This document shows positions 43,192 through 51,682 of a DNA stretch of 64,000 nt, piece by piece. A program made the position numbers and the translations under genes. Positions within the stretch are counted from its first letter, which is position 1; every line of letters begins with the position of its first letter. The stretch lies in assembly GCF_009766085.1 (NCBI RefSeq), contig NZ_LMUF01000052.1, positions 366,392-430,391 on the forward strand. Reading direction: 5' to 3'. Below the pieces are notes generated by a model that saw only the letters and a list, made by a program, of their open reading frames with translations, did no database searches and had not been told where the DNA came from. The stretch comes from Burkholderia sp. S171 (GTDB lineage: Bacteria > Pseudomonadota > Gammaproteobacteria > Burkholderiales > Burkholderiaceae).

Positions 43192-44343
43192 TTACTGCAT
43201 CACGAGACATTGGTCCACTACCTGTCGAATGCAGGTAATGGCGCGATCAACGTCTCGCTCCGTGGTAAAGCGCCCCAGGCTGATGCGTATTGTCCGCGCC
43301 GCCGCTTGCTCATCCAGTCCGATCGCGGTCAATACGTGCGACACCGAGCTGGACGCCGAACTGCAGGCCGACGTGGAAGAGATGGCAAGGTCCGCGGCCA
43401 GCATGAAGGGGAAAAAGCCCGCACGGTCAACTCTCAAGCTAAGCGTATGCGGAAGGTGTACGCCGTCGCGCACATTTTTCTCAACACCGTCAATCGCGAG
43501 CATGCCGCCGAGCAGTCGCTCGCTAAGCGCTGTGATTCTCGCTGTATCGGCCTCCATTTCCGCCATGGCGATTGCGCAGGCCGTCCCCATGCCCACGATC
43601 TGATGCGTAGCCAGGGTCCCTGAGCGCAAGCCGCCCTCATGACCTCCTCCATGCATCTGCGGGGCAAGCCGGTTCGCCACTTCACGCGCGACGTACAGCG
43701 CGCCGATGCCCTTCGGTCCATAAACCTTGTGAGCGGACATCGACATGAAATCAATACCGAGTTCCTTGACATCGATTGGCGTCTTGCCAAGCGCTTGAGC
43801 CGCGTCCACATGCAGCAACGCACCCGCGGCATGAACGATGGGCGCGATTGCCGCAATGTCAGTGATCGTTCCAATTTCATTGTTGACCAGCATGAGCGAG
43901 ACGATGCCCGTGCCCGGCCTGAGTGCCGCGCGAACCGCAGCGGCCGTGATGGCGCCACTTTGATCGGGCGCGACATAAGTAACCGGAACACCACGCTGTT
44001 CGAGGCTGGCGGCCGTATCCAGGATGGCCTTGTGCTCCATGCGGCTAGTGACAATATGAGGCACGGTTCCGCTTGCTTCGACAAACCCCTTCAGCGCGAG
44101 GTTGTTCGACTCAGTCGCCCCGGAAGTCCATATGATCTCGTCAGCGCGCGCGCCAATCAGCAGGGCAACTTGCCCACGCGCTTTCTCGACCATGCCTTTT
44201 GCCTTGATCCCTGCCGCGTGCGAGTTGGACGCCGGATTGCCAAACACCCCGTCTATTCCCAGGCAATTGACCATTGAAGTGATGACACGCGGATCCGCAG
44301 GCGTGGTTGCTGCGTAGTCGAAGTAATGGAGGTCAGCGCTCAT
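43192..44343 (-). CDS. Cysteine desulfurase, IscS/NifS family, stand-alone
   Basis: This 383-residue PLP enzyme removes sulfur from L-cysteine to make a protein-bound persulfide. His104 (in RMEHKAI) stacks on the cofactor, Lys206 in SAHKVYGPKG forms the Schiff base, and Cys327 in SSTSACSSA is the persulfide cysteine on the mobile loop. Spacing and loop length match group I enzymes such as IscS (Cys328). No iscU, iscA, fdx or sufBCD genes are adjacent, so this is a paralogue with a special client. An iron-sulfur reductase gene and a Rieske oxygenase gene lie upstream on the same strand, and it might help assemble their clusters; that link is inference. Confidence 0.9.
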   Translation of the reverse strand: MSADLHYFDYAATTPADPRVITSMVNCLGIDGVFGNPASNSHAAGIKAKGMVEKARGQVALLIGARADEIIWTSGATESNNLALKGFVEASGTVPHIVTSRMEHKAILDTAASLEQRGVPVTYVAPDQSGAITAAAVRAALRPGTGIVSLMLVNNEIGTITDIAAIAPIVHAAGALLHVDAAQALGKTPIDVKELGIDFMSMSAHKVYGPKGIGALYVAREVANRLAPQMHGGGHEGGLRSGTLATHQIVGMGTACAIAMAEMEADTARITALSERLLGGMLAIDGVEKNVRDGVHLPHTLSLRVDRAGFFPFMLAADLAISSTSACSSASSSVSHVLTAIGLDEQAAARTIRISLGRFTTERDVDRAITCIRQVVDQCLVMQ

Positions 44344-44695
44344 CGTTATTCAAGTTTTGGAGAAGCGCTAATTTTAAAGTTAAGCCATAAAAATAATTTC
44401 CCAAAGATTTCCCTGATTTTTCCGACCGGTGGAACCAGAACAAGGAAATAGTCGATACGTTAGATTTTTATTCTATGCTGCGTTTTTTAGTCGCAAGGCC
44501 TAGCGCCTAAGTGGTCCCCTTTCGCTTGCGCACATGCAAGGCATCGGTGATCCAACGTGTCGCGAAACGTCCAGCCCGAATCGCCGAGTACGTGAAGCGG
44601 GGAAGCCTCAATGGCAGAGATACGGTTTAGCATTTGAAGCCGCCTGAACAGCCCCTTCGCATGAAGCCATCGCTGCAGCATTGCTGACTACCGGT
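44344..44695. other. Intergenic region, A+T-rich at its left end
   Basis: These 352 bases separate the cysteine desulfurase start from the 3' end of the reductase gene. Bases 44344-44490 are strongly A+T-rich and probably hold the desulfurase promoter. On the minus strand 44487-44681 there is a 64-codon frame (MLQRWLHAKGLFRR onward) with some protein-like character but no recognisable family; it may be a remnant of a lost gene. No RNA gene was seen. Confidence 0.4.
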
Positions 44696-45685
44696 CTAAA
44701 GATCGAGCACGAGTTCGCGGCTTGACGCCCTCGATACGCACGTAGTCAGATACTCCTGCTTCTCGTCTTCTCCAAGAATGCAGTCGTTGTGTTCGACTTC
44801 GCCCGATAAATACCGCACCTTGCACGTGCCGCACAATCCGGCCCGGCATGAGGTTTCAATCACCACGCCCGCCTCTTCCAACGCATCGGCAATGCTTTGA
44901 TCGCCTGACACCGGTATGTGCTGCCCTGTGCTGGCAATCTTCACAATGAACTCACCCACAGCCGCCGCAACGGTCTCACTCACGGCCCGTTCCGGCGCCT
45001 TGAAATGTTCAAAGTGAACCGTTCCGGGCGTCCAGTGCCCGGTCGCCGCCGCGCACGCTTTCATGAAGCCGCCCGGGCCGCAGTAATAGACGTGCACACC
45101 GTGCGCCGTCTCGTTCAACAAGCGCTTTAGATCCAGTCCCTTCGACGGATCGCCGTTATCGAAGTGAAATTGCAGCTTGCCGCTTGCATGCAGCGGCGCA
45201 AGTTCGGCCGCGAACGCCGTGCAACTTGCATCCTTCGCGCAGTAGTGCATTTCATAGTCAATACCCACTTCTTCAAGCCGATGCGCCATCGCTTTTAAAG
45301 GCGTCACGCCAATACCGCCCGCCAACAGGATGACCTTGCTGGCATCGGCGGCGAGTTCGAAGTTATTGCGAGGACGACTGATACGCACCTTGTCCTGCAC
45401 GCGCAATTGATCGTGCAACGCTTTTGACCCACCCCGGCCTGCTTCATCGCGTAACACCGCGATCACATAGCGATGCCGTTCGTTTGGTGGATTGCTCAAC
45501 GAGTACTGACGGACGAAACCATCGTTCAAGTGAACATCAATATGCGCGCCCGCAGTGAACGCGGGTAACACTTCGCCCGATGGATCTACGAACTCGTATG
45601 AGTTGATGCCCCTGCCTTCGTAGCGGATCTGGCGCACCATCAACTCCAGTGTGCGAACGTCCGCCGGATTGTCTGAACTTGCCAT
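44696..45685 (-). CDS. Rieske oxygenase reductase, FMN- and 2Fe-2S-containing (PDR/VanB family)
   Basis: The 329-residue protein passes electrons from NAD(P)H through a flavin and a plant-type 2Fe-2S cluster to the oxygenase encoded next door. An N-terminal flavin domain has RQYSLSN and a nucleotide-binding domain has LLAGGIGVTPLKAMA. The C-terminal ferredoxin domain has the cysteines of CRAGLCGTCKVRYLSGE plus the later TTC. This order (flavin, NAD, then ferredoxin at the C-terminus) is that of phthalate dioxygenase reductase and VanB. The ATG at 45683-45685 has AAGGA about 7 bases upstream. It lies 79 bases downstream of the oxygenase gene on the same strand. Confidence 0.92.
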   Translation of the reverse strand: MASSDNPADVRTLELMVRQIRYEGRGINSYEFVDPSGEVLPAFTAGAHIDVHLNDGFVRQYSLSNPPNERHRYVIAVLRDEAGRGGSKALHDQLRVQDKVRISRPRNNFELAADASKVILLAGGIGVTPLKAMAHRLEEVGIDYEMHYCAKDASCTAFAAELAPLHASGKLQFHFDNGDPSKGLDLKRLLNETAHGVHVYYCGPGGFMKACAAATGHWTPGTVHFEHFKAPERAVSETVAAAVGEFIVKIASTGQHIPVSGDQSIADALEEAGVVIETSCRAGLCGTCKVRYLSGEVEHNDCILGEDEKQEYLTTCVSRASSRELVLDL

Positions 45686-45764
45686 TACATTTCCTTGCAC
45701 GACCTCGCCTGCAGGTCTTCATAGGGACCGGGCAACGCGTGTTGCCCGGTCCTTGATGATCCGT

Positions 45765-47306
45765 TCAACCCTTGACCGACGCCTCTAGCGCATCGAACTT
45801 TTCGCGCACGAACGTGGCCCGCTCTTCGCCCTTAAGCGTCTCGCTTTCCGTCAGGATCGCGACGATGCGCTTCGTCACATTGCGGCGATTCGCCACCTCC
45901 TGTTCGACGGTCTCGCCTTCCGGGATATCGAATACATTGCCCGAGCAATAACTATTCGGTGCGCCTGCGTTAGCCCGGAACCATTCCGCAAAGTTATCCG
46001 CTGATGCCGCCGGGTTCGTACCCCGTACTGCATCGCGCAGCATCTTGCGGAACAGGAACAAGCCGGCGTCGAACTTCGTCGGGTTCTCTAGCGCATGCAC
46101 GGCAATCGGCCGCTGGCTGATGATGGCTTCATAGTCGCCGGGCGCGTATTGAGCATCCTTGTAATTTTCGCGTTCACGATGGTTCGGCGGAATGGGCGGC
46201 AATTCCTCAAGCTTGTAGTGGCCGAAACGTTCCGGACGGCGCATGGCGACTTGCCCTTCAAGGAAGTCGATCGACTCGTAGCCAACCAGCGATTTATCGC
46301 AGATGCCGCGCGTATCAATGCCGGGACCCATCACGCGCCAGCCGATCATCTTGCTGTTTTCATCGTCGACAGGAACGGTCCAGCGAATGATGTGAAAGCG
46401 GCTGAACAGCTTCTTCTTCGAACCATCTTCCGACGTGTAGGCGTGCAGGCTGAGATTGGGCAGGACCTGATGCTGAACGCGCACGAACAGCCTGTCTTTA
46501 TCGACCCGGCGTGCCCCCGCGCACGCAAGACTGCGGCCTTGCTGCACCGGCACGAAATGCATGTCGGGTGCGACTTCCATGGACTTCGCGCCGACCTCGT
46601 CGAACGTCGTGCCCTGGTACTTGCCGTTCACCACATTCTTGCCGGCGTGAAGCGCGGTCGGATGGTAGTTATCCGCGGCGTTATCCTGGACCTGCAGCCA
46701 GTTGCAATGCTGGAAGTTGCTGTAGGCCACGAGTTCATCGCCGGGTGCAACGGTAAAGTCGCCTTCCCATTCCGGGAACGGCGGCTCCTTGTCCGGTGGC
46801 CCCATATACGCAAATACCAGACCATTGCGCTCGACAGCCTTGTACGCGCCCTGCTGGATCGAGCACGCGTATTTCTCGGCCTCCTTTTCTTCGCCATTCG
46901 GAAACGGCACGTGAAGGCAAGTGCCGTCCACGTCGAAGATCATGCCGTGATAGCAGCACTTGATGCCGTGCTCCTGGATCGCGCCATATTCAAGCGACGC
47001 CCCGCGATGCACGCAATGCGCATGCAGCACGCCCACGCGACCGCTGCCGTCGCGAAACGCGACCAGCTCTTCGCACAGGATTTTGAGGAAGCGCGGGGTA
47101 TCGGTGAGTTCGATCGACATGCATACGGGGTGCCAGAACGCCCGCATGTATTCGCCCATCGGCGTGCCAGGGCCTGTCTCGGTCAGTTCCGGATCGTGGC
47201 CCGGAACCTTGCTGGTGTAGTAACCACCAAACGGCACCAGCTTCTTCTGCACCGCGCCACCACCGGCGCTTTTCTGACCTTCTGCTTTGTCTGACTTGAT
47301 ATTCAT
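45765..47306 (-). CDS. Rieske non-haem iron ring-hydroxylating oxygenase, alpha-only (phthalate/phenoxybenzoate type)
   Basis: The 513-residue oxygenase subunit has a Rieske 2Fe-2S domain with Cys98-x-His100 and Cys117-x2-His120, and a catalytic domain whose mononuclear iron is bound in DNYHPTALH (His215 and His220, with Asp212 linking the two centres). It resembles the alpha-only enzymes that attack phthalate, phenoxybenzoate or 3-chlorobenzoate, though it is longer by some 70-100 residues, part of it a Lys- and Gly-rich N-terminal extension. No beta subunit gene is present. Reductase and oxygenase genes are adjacent, and the divergent GntR gene probably controls them. The usual result would be cis-dihydroxylation or O-demethylation of an aromatic acid; no dihydrodiol dehydrogenase gene was found nearby. 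Confidence 0.9.
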   Translation of the reverse strand: MNIKSDKAEGQKSAGGGAVQKKLVPFGGYYTSKVPGHDPELTETGPGTPMGEYMRAFWHPVCMSIELTDTPRFLKILCEELVAFRDGSGRVGVLHAHCVHRGASLEYGAIQEHGIKCCYHGMIFDVDGTCLHVPFPNGEEKEAEKYACSIQQGAYKAVERNGLVFAYMGPPDKEPPFPEWEGDFTVAPGDELVAYSNFQHCNWLQVQDNAADNYHPTALHAGKNVVNGKYQGTTFDEVGAKSMEVAPDMHFVPVQQGRSLACAGARRVDKDRLFVRVQHQVLPNLSLHAYTSEDGSKKKLFSRFHIIRWTVPVDDENSKMIGWRVMGPGIDTRGICDKSLVGYESIDFLEGQVAMRRPERFGHYKLEELPPIPPNHRERENYKDAQYAPGDYEAIISQRPIAVHALENPTKFDAGLFLFRKMLRDAVRGTNPAASADNFAEWFRANAGAPNSYCSGNVFDIPEGETVEQEVANRRNVTKRIVAILTESETLKGEERATFVREKFDALEASVKG

Positions 47307-47362
47307 GGGGATCCTCTGCTGGGTTTATCCATTTGCCTTCGTTCTTTAAATTCTGAACTCCG

Positions 47363-47504
47363 AACTCTGTATACAAAGATACGGTTCAGGGTGCCGCGCT
47401 GTCACTACAGGTAAACGCTTGGTGCCCGCCGTTTCACGCTAGCCGGTCAATCCGTTTGACGCTGTCCCGCGCCAGCCTGTAACCTGTTGAACTCTGTATC
47501 CAAA
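47363..47504. promoter_or_regulatory. Two GntR operator-like repeats in the oxygenase/gntR divergent region
   Basis: AACTCTGTATACAAA at 47363-47377 and AACTCTGTATCCAAA at 47490-47504 differ by one base and lie 127 bases apart. The first contains the palindrome TGTATACA. One copy is near the oxygenase start (57 bases upstream) and the other ends 16 bases before the gntR start, so a single GntR protein could control both directions. Confidence 0.65.
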
Positions 47505-47520
47505 CTTATCGAGAGCCACC

Positions 47521-48213
47521 ATGGTCGCCAAACTTCTGAAGCTTCAGGCACGTACCGACTATGTCGATGAAGTCTATAAAGTGCTGCTGGACGCTATCAG
47601 CGAAGGATCGCTCGCACCGGGCACCCGCATCACCCAGGAGGAAATTGCCGACCAGCTTGCCGTGTCCCGGTCGCCCGTCTTGCAGGCGCTGCGCTTGCTC
47701 AAAAAAGACGGCCTCGTGCAGGACGCGCCGGGGCGCGGACTGCTTGTTACGCCGCTCGATCCCACCTGGATCGCCCATCTGTATGAGATCCGTGGCGCGC
47801 TCGATTCCCTCGCCGCGAGTCTTGCGGCGCAACGCGGCGCAAAGCTTGATAAAGCGTTGATCACGCAAGGGCGCCGCGCGTCGAAGGGTGACGACGTGAA
47901 AGCCATGATCGACACAGACTGGGCTTTCCATTCCGCCATCTACCTTGCATCGGGCAATCCGTTGATTGTGGAAACCGCGCATCTTCACTGGGTTCATCTG
48001 CGCCGGGTGATGGGCGCCGTGCTGCAATCGTCGGCTCAACGCAAATCCATCTGGGATGAACACGCGGCGATTGCCGAAGCCATCGCCGCTGGCGACGCGC
48101 GACGCGCAGCCGAACTCACCGACCTCCACACCAGCCGCGCCCGTGAAAACCTTGTGCGCCGGCTGGGTGAAGTGCTGAGCGACGAACGCGAAGACGCGGT
48201 GCACCTGCGTTGA
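47521..48213 (+). CDS. GntR family transcriptional regulator, FCD (FadR) subgroup
   Basis: The 230-residue protein has an N-terminal winged helix (TQEEIADQLAVSRSPVLQALRLLKKDGLV, about residues 40-68) and an all-helical FCD effector domain with metal-binding type residues (the AFHSAIY histidine near 140 and the H-x3-R pattern later). Such regulators usually repress catabolic operons and are released by a carboxylic acid. It is divergent from the Rieske oxygenase, and near-identical operator-like repeats flank the two start sites. Its 3' end nearly meets the convergent MFS gene, only 10 bases away. Confidence 0.9.
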   Translation: MVAKLLKLQARTDYVDEVYKVLLDAISEGSLAPGTRITQEEIADQLAVSRSPVLQALRLLKKDGLVQDAPGRGLLVTPLDPTWIAHLYEIRGALDSLAASLAAQRGAKLDKALITQGRRASKGDDVKAMIDTDWAFHSAIYLASGNPLIVETAHLHWVHLRRVMGAVLQSSAQRKSIWDEHAAIAEAIAAGDARRAAELTDLHTSRARENLVRRLGEVLSDEREDAVHLR

Positions 48214-48223
48214 GCGTGTCGCC

Positions 48224-49585
48224 TTAAGCACGCGTCTGCACCCCGCTTTCCATCACGTGGTCCGTGTTCTTTAACGCTTCGCGCTTGCGGCTGTTCACGA
48301 GTTTTGCGGGCACCGTGAACACCAGCACACTGCCAATGATCAGGCTCACTGCAAGCCCTAACACGCCGTTTCCTGTCGATCCGGTCGCGGTCTGGATCAG
48401 GCCGATCACATAGGGGCTGACGACACCCGAGATACTGCCTACCGAATTGGCAACAGCCAGCCCGGCAGCTGCCGCCGCACCGCCCAGAATGGCCGGAGGC
48501 AGGACCCAGAACTGCGAGATCGTGGTCATCACACCCATCGTGCCGACGGTCAGTGCAATCATGGCGATCGGCGTGGAATGCGCATAAGAGACGCTGAAGT
48601 ACAAACCCACCGCGCCCACAATCCCCGGCAACGCGAGGTGCCAACGGCGCTCACCGCGAGCATCTGAACTGTGGCTGACGAGCACCATGGTCACTGCCGC
48701 CGCAGCATAGGGAATCGCGCTCAACAGGCCGATGTCCAGCGGATCGGCCACGCCGCTCGCCTTGATCAGCGTAGGCAGCCAGAAGCTCACGCCGTACAGT
48801 CCCATCGTGAAGAAGAAATAGATCAGGCTGAGCAGCAAGACCTTCGGATGCATAAGGCCGTCCCTCACGGAATGCAGCACGTGCGCCGAACGTTCCTCAA
48901 CCAATGCACCTTCGAGGAAGGCTCGCTGCGGTGCGGAGAGCCACTTGGCGTCGCTGACTTTGTCGTCGAGATAGACCAGCGCGATCAGCCCGAGGATTGC
49001 GGTCGGAATACCTTCGAGCACGAACAGCCATTGCCAGCCAGCAAGCCCATGCGTGCCACCCATATGATTCATGATCCAGCCGGACAGCGGACCGCCAACC
49101 ACGCCCGACATGGGGATACCGGTCATGAACAGCGCGGTCACCTTGCTGCGTCGCGACGAAGGGAACCAGTACGTGAGATAGAACAGGATCGCCGGAATGA
49201 AACCCGCCTCTGCTACGCCGAGCAGGAAGCGCATGATGTAGAAACTGGTTGGCGTGGTGACGAACATCATGCCGGCGGAGATGATGCCCCAGGTAATCAT
49301 GATCCGCGCGATCCAGCGGCGGGCGCCGACCTTCAACAACAGCAGGTTACTAGGCACTTCGAACAACAAGTAACCGACGAAGAACACGCCCGCGCCGGCG
49401 CCATAGACGGCATCGCTGAAATTAAGGTCCTTGAGCATTTGCAGCTTGGCAAACGCCACGTTGATACGGTCCAGATAAGCGCACAAATAACACAGGAACA
49501 GGAACGGCAATAGTCGCCACGTGATCTTGGAAAACGTGGACGCTTCGTCGCGTTTGCTGAATGCTGCCGGACTAGCGGGATTCAT
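48224..49585 (-). CDS. ACS-family MFS transporter, phthalate/tartrate permease-like
   Basis: The 453-residue inner-membrane protein has 12 predicted helices in two halves. The first helix ends CYLCAYLDRINVAFA, the D-R-x-N-x-x-x-A pattern characteristic of anion:cation symporters. The loop and helix IMRFLLGVAEAGFIPAILFYLTYWFP is also diagnostic of that family, which imports carboxylates such as phthalate, glucarate, tartrate or hydroxybenzoates by proton symport. AGGAG precedes the ATG by about 9 bases. It is downstream of the class II aldolase gene on the same strand, 108 bases apart, and may be co-transcribed. It is the likely importer for the aromatic-acid cluster. Confidence 0.9.
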   Translation of the reverse strand: MNPASPAAFSKRDEASTFSKITWRLLPFLFLCYLCAYLDRINVAFAKLQMLKDLNFSDAVYGAGAGVFFVGYLLFEVPSNLLLLKVGARRWIARIMITWGIISAGMMFVTTPTSFYIMRFLLGVAEAGFIPAILFYLTYWFPSSRRSKVTALFMTGIPMSGVVGGPLSGWIMNHMGGTHGLAGWQWLFVLEGIPTAILGLIALVYLDDKVSDAKWLSAPQRAFLEGALVEERSAHVLHSVRDGLMHPKVLLLSLIYFFFTMGLYGVSFWLPTLIKASGVADPLDIGLLSAIPYAAAAVTMVLVSHSSDARGERRWHLALPGIVGAVGLYFSVSYAHSTPIAMIALTVGTMGVMTTISQFWVLPPAILGGAAAAAGLAVANSVGSISGVVSPYVIGLIQTATGSTGNGVLGLAVSLIIGSVLVFTVPAKLVNSRKREALKNTDHVMESGVQTRA

Positions 49586-49693
49586 GTCGTGTCTCCTGGG
49601 GTCGGATAAAAGCGGGACGCCGGCCCTCTCTTGACGGTGGCTGTATCGTCCCGGTTTAAAGCGATAGGTGCTGCAGTTCAGCGCATGGCGTGA

Positions 49694-50545
49694 TCAGTCG
49701 AACATGTCGGGCTGCGTGGCGACGAGGTCATTCCAGATGGTCTGAAAATGCAGCCAGCCGATGTATTCGCTACCCACATGTTCGCGGCTATAGCGAGCGC
49801 GTTCCGGCGTGACGAGTCGCGGCGTTATGCCGGTTGCGTCAATCAACAACTGCTGCTGGCAGCAACGTTCCAGCGCAATAAACCAGAACGCGGCGGACTC
49901 TATGCTGTGACGGCTCGCCGTTAGCAAACCGTGATTCTGGTGAATGGCGGCTTTCACGCCTTTGAACGCATAGGCGACTTTGTGGCCCGCCTTCACTTCA
50001 ACGGCGACCTGGCCGGCTTCATCGCCGATCACCACGTGGTCTTCAAAAAATGCAGCGGCATCCTGCGTGATCGGCTCGATCTTTTTGCCGAGCGCCGCGA
50101 ACGCTGTGCCATACACCGTGTGCGCATGGCACATCGCCACAATGTCCTGATGCATTTCGTGAACGGCCGCATGCAACACAAAACCTGCCCGATTGATCGC
50201 ATGATTGCCTTCGACCACACGGCCTTCGTGATCGGCGCAAATCAGGTTCGACACCTTCACTTGCGAGAAGTGAATGGCCATCGGATTGGTCCAGTACAAG
50301 CCGGGATTTTCCGGATCGCGCACCGTCAGGTGACCGGCGAAACCGTAGTCAAAACCCTGTTGCGCGAATGCTCTGCACGCTCCGACCAGGCGTTCCTTCA
50401 AGTGCTGCCGTTGCGCCGCGGCGCTCGTGAACGTCGGCAATTCCGGGAAGATCAGCCCGTCCTGTTCCGGCTGATAAATCGATACCTTGCCGTCCTTCAC
50501 CAGCTTTTCCGATGCGTCGGGACGCGCTTCCATGACAGCCGCCAT
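49694..50545 (-). CDS. Class II aldolase/adducin-family protein, possible decarboxylase or aldolase
   Basis: The 283-residue enzyme has the zinc-dependent class II aldolase fold. The zinc-binding histidines are in CHAHTVYGTAFA and in HQNHGLL, with Glu or His residues before them in HEMHQDIVAM. The N-terminal GFDYGFAGHLTVRD block and LYWTNPMAIHF segment are common in uncharacterised members linked to aromatic and acid catabolism. Members of this family include fuculose-phosphate aldolases and dihydroxyphthalate-type decarboxylases, so a role in processing an aromatic acid or a hydroxylated product is reasonable. It is divergent from a LysR gene, and the gap contains a perfect palindrome. Confidence 0.83.
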   Translation of the reverse strand: MAAVMEARPDASEKLVKDGKVSIYQPEQDGLIFPELPTFTSAAAQRQHLKERLVGACRAFAQQGFDYGFAGHLTVRDPENPGLYWTNPMAIHFSQVKVSNLICADHEGRVVEGNHAINRAGFVLHAAVHEMHQDIVAMCHAHTVYGTAFAALGKKIEPITQDAAAFFEDHVVIGDEAGQVAVEVKAGHKVAYAFKGVKAAIHQNHGLLTASRHSIESAAFWFIALERCCQQQLLIDATGITPRLVTPERARYSREHVGSEYIGWLHFQTIWNDLVATQPDMFD

Positions 50546-50625
50546 TTGGCTTTCTCCTGTAGAACAAGTGGGATTGTTTTCAGGGCTTAATGGTCAACTC
50601 CGCGACGCTCATTGACAAACGATCA

Positions 50626-50647
50626 CTGTTCATAGAAAGATGAACAG
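50626..50647. promoter_or_regulatory. Perfect LysR-type palindrome in the divergent promoter
   Basis: CTGTTCAT-AGAAAG-ATGAACAG is an exact 8-6-8 inverted repeat located 45 bases upstream of the lysR ATG and 80 bases upstream of the aldolase start. It contains a T-N11-A core typical of LysR sites. Confidence 0.7.
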
Positions 50648-50692
50648 GATTCATGCATTGGCGAAAAACATTCCACCGGAGACGGCACGCGC

Positions 50693-51610
50693 ATGCGACG
50701 AATACCGAATTTCGTGCTGCTGCGCGCGTTCGAAGCGGCTGCACGACTTGAAAGCTTCACGCTGGCGGCGGAGGAATTGCATCTGTCGCAGTCCGCGATC
50801 AGTCATCAGGTCAAGGAGCTGGAGACGTATTTCGGCTTGCCTTTATTTCATCGACGCAACAGGCGCGTTGAAACCACGGCTGAAGGCAGAAGGCTTTTCG
50901 ATAGCCTCGGGCGCGTATTCGATGTGATCGAGGCCGCGTGCAGCGAAGTCGCTTTGTCCCCTCAGGCACAGGTGCTGGCCGTTCATTGCGCGCCGAGTCT
51001 TGCGGTGAAATGGCTGGGTCCGCGCCTGCCTAAATTCATGCAGGCTCATCCTGACATCACGATCCGGCTTTCGTCGGGCGCGGAACCGATCGACCTTACG
51101 CGCGTGCATGAAGTCGATATCGCCATCTCTTACGGCATGGCGGTCGAGCGTCCCGGGCTGCATGTTTACCCGCTCGGCGCGGAGCGGATCGTGCCAATGT
51201 GCTCGCCCGGCATGTTGCGTGAAGGGGTGTCTCTCGAGCAGCAGATTGTCGACTTCACGCTGATCGATTCGCAACTCAGCCGGGTGACATGGCGGGACTG
51301 GTTCACGCTCAATGGACTGGCGTTTCCGAACAAGCCTCGCCCATCGTTTGATCGCGGCGCACTGGCCATATCGGCCGCGGTGGACGGCATGGGTATCGCG
51401 CTGGAAACCACGCGTCTCGCCGAACGCGAATTCGCGCGCGGCGAGCTGATCGAGTTCGGCGAAGGACACTTCAAACCCTTCATGCGCGAGACGCACTTCC
51501 TCTCCTACAGGATGAACGAACGCAACCTCGACAAGGTGAAGCTGTTCAGGCTTTGGCTCGCCGACATAGCGGGAATGACCGCGCAGTGGCAAGCCAATGC
51601 CGCGTCGTAA
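50693..51610 (+). CDS. LysR family transcriptional regulator, GcvA-like
   Basis: The 305-residue regulator has an N-terminal winged helix (LESFTLAAEELHLSQSAISHQVKELE, about residues 22-47) and a C-terminal effector domain with the GIALE-TRLAEREFARGEL segment of GcvA-type proteins. GGAG lies about 11 bases before the ATG. It is divergent from the class II aldolase gene, with a perfect palindrome between the two, so it most likely controls the aldolase and permease genes. The next gene downstream, on the same strand, codes for the aconitase paralogue; the gap of 72 bases holds an inverted repeat that suggests separate control. Confidence 0.88.
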   Translation: MRRIPNFVLLRAFEAAARLESFTLAAEELHLSQSAISHQVKELETYFGLPLFHRRNRRVETTAEGRRLFDSLGRVFDVIEAACSEVALSPQAQVLAVHCAPSLAVKWLGPRLPKFMQAHPDITIRLSSGAEPIDLTRVHEVDIAISYGMAVERPGLHVYPLGAERIVPMCSPGMLREGVSLEQQIVDFTLIDSQLSRVTWRDWFTLNGLAFPNKPRPSFDRGALAISAAVDGMGIALETTRLAEREFARGELIEFGEGHFKPFMRETHFLSYRMNERNLDKVKLFRLWLADIAGMTAQWQANAAS

Positions 51611-51646
51611 GCGGCTCTCGCCGCGAATACAGCTCCGCTCCCAACA

Positions 51647-51672
51647 TTGCATTTACAAATATAAAAATGCAA
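51647..51672 (+). promoter_or_regulatory. Inverted repeat in front of the aconitase paralogue
   Basis: TTGCATTT and AAATGCAA form a perfect 8-10-8 inverted repeat in A+T-rich sequence, ending 10 bases before the ATG. It covers the place of a ribosome binding site or promoter, so a bound repressor, perhaps the GntR protein encoded next, would block the gene. Confidence 0.5.
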
Positions 51673-51682
51673 AATAGGATGC

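Noticed and set aside
44487..44681. A 64-codon minus-strand frame
   Set aside because: Some protein-like stretches but no family, no ribosome binding site and no conserved neighbour; could be a remnant but cannot be supported as a gene.
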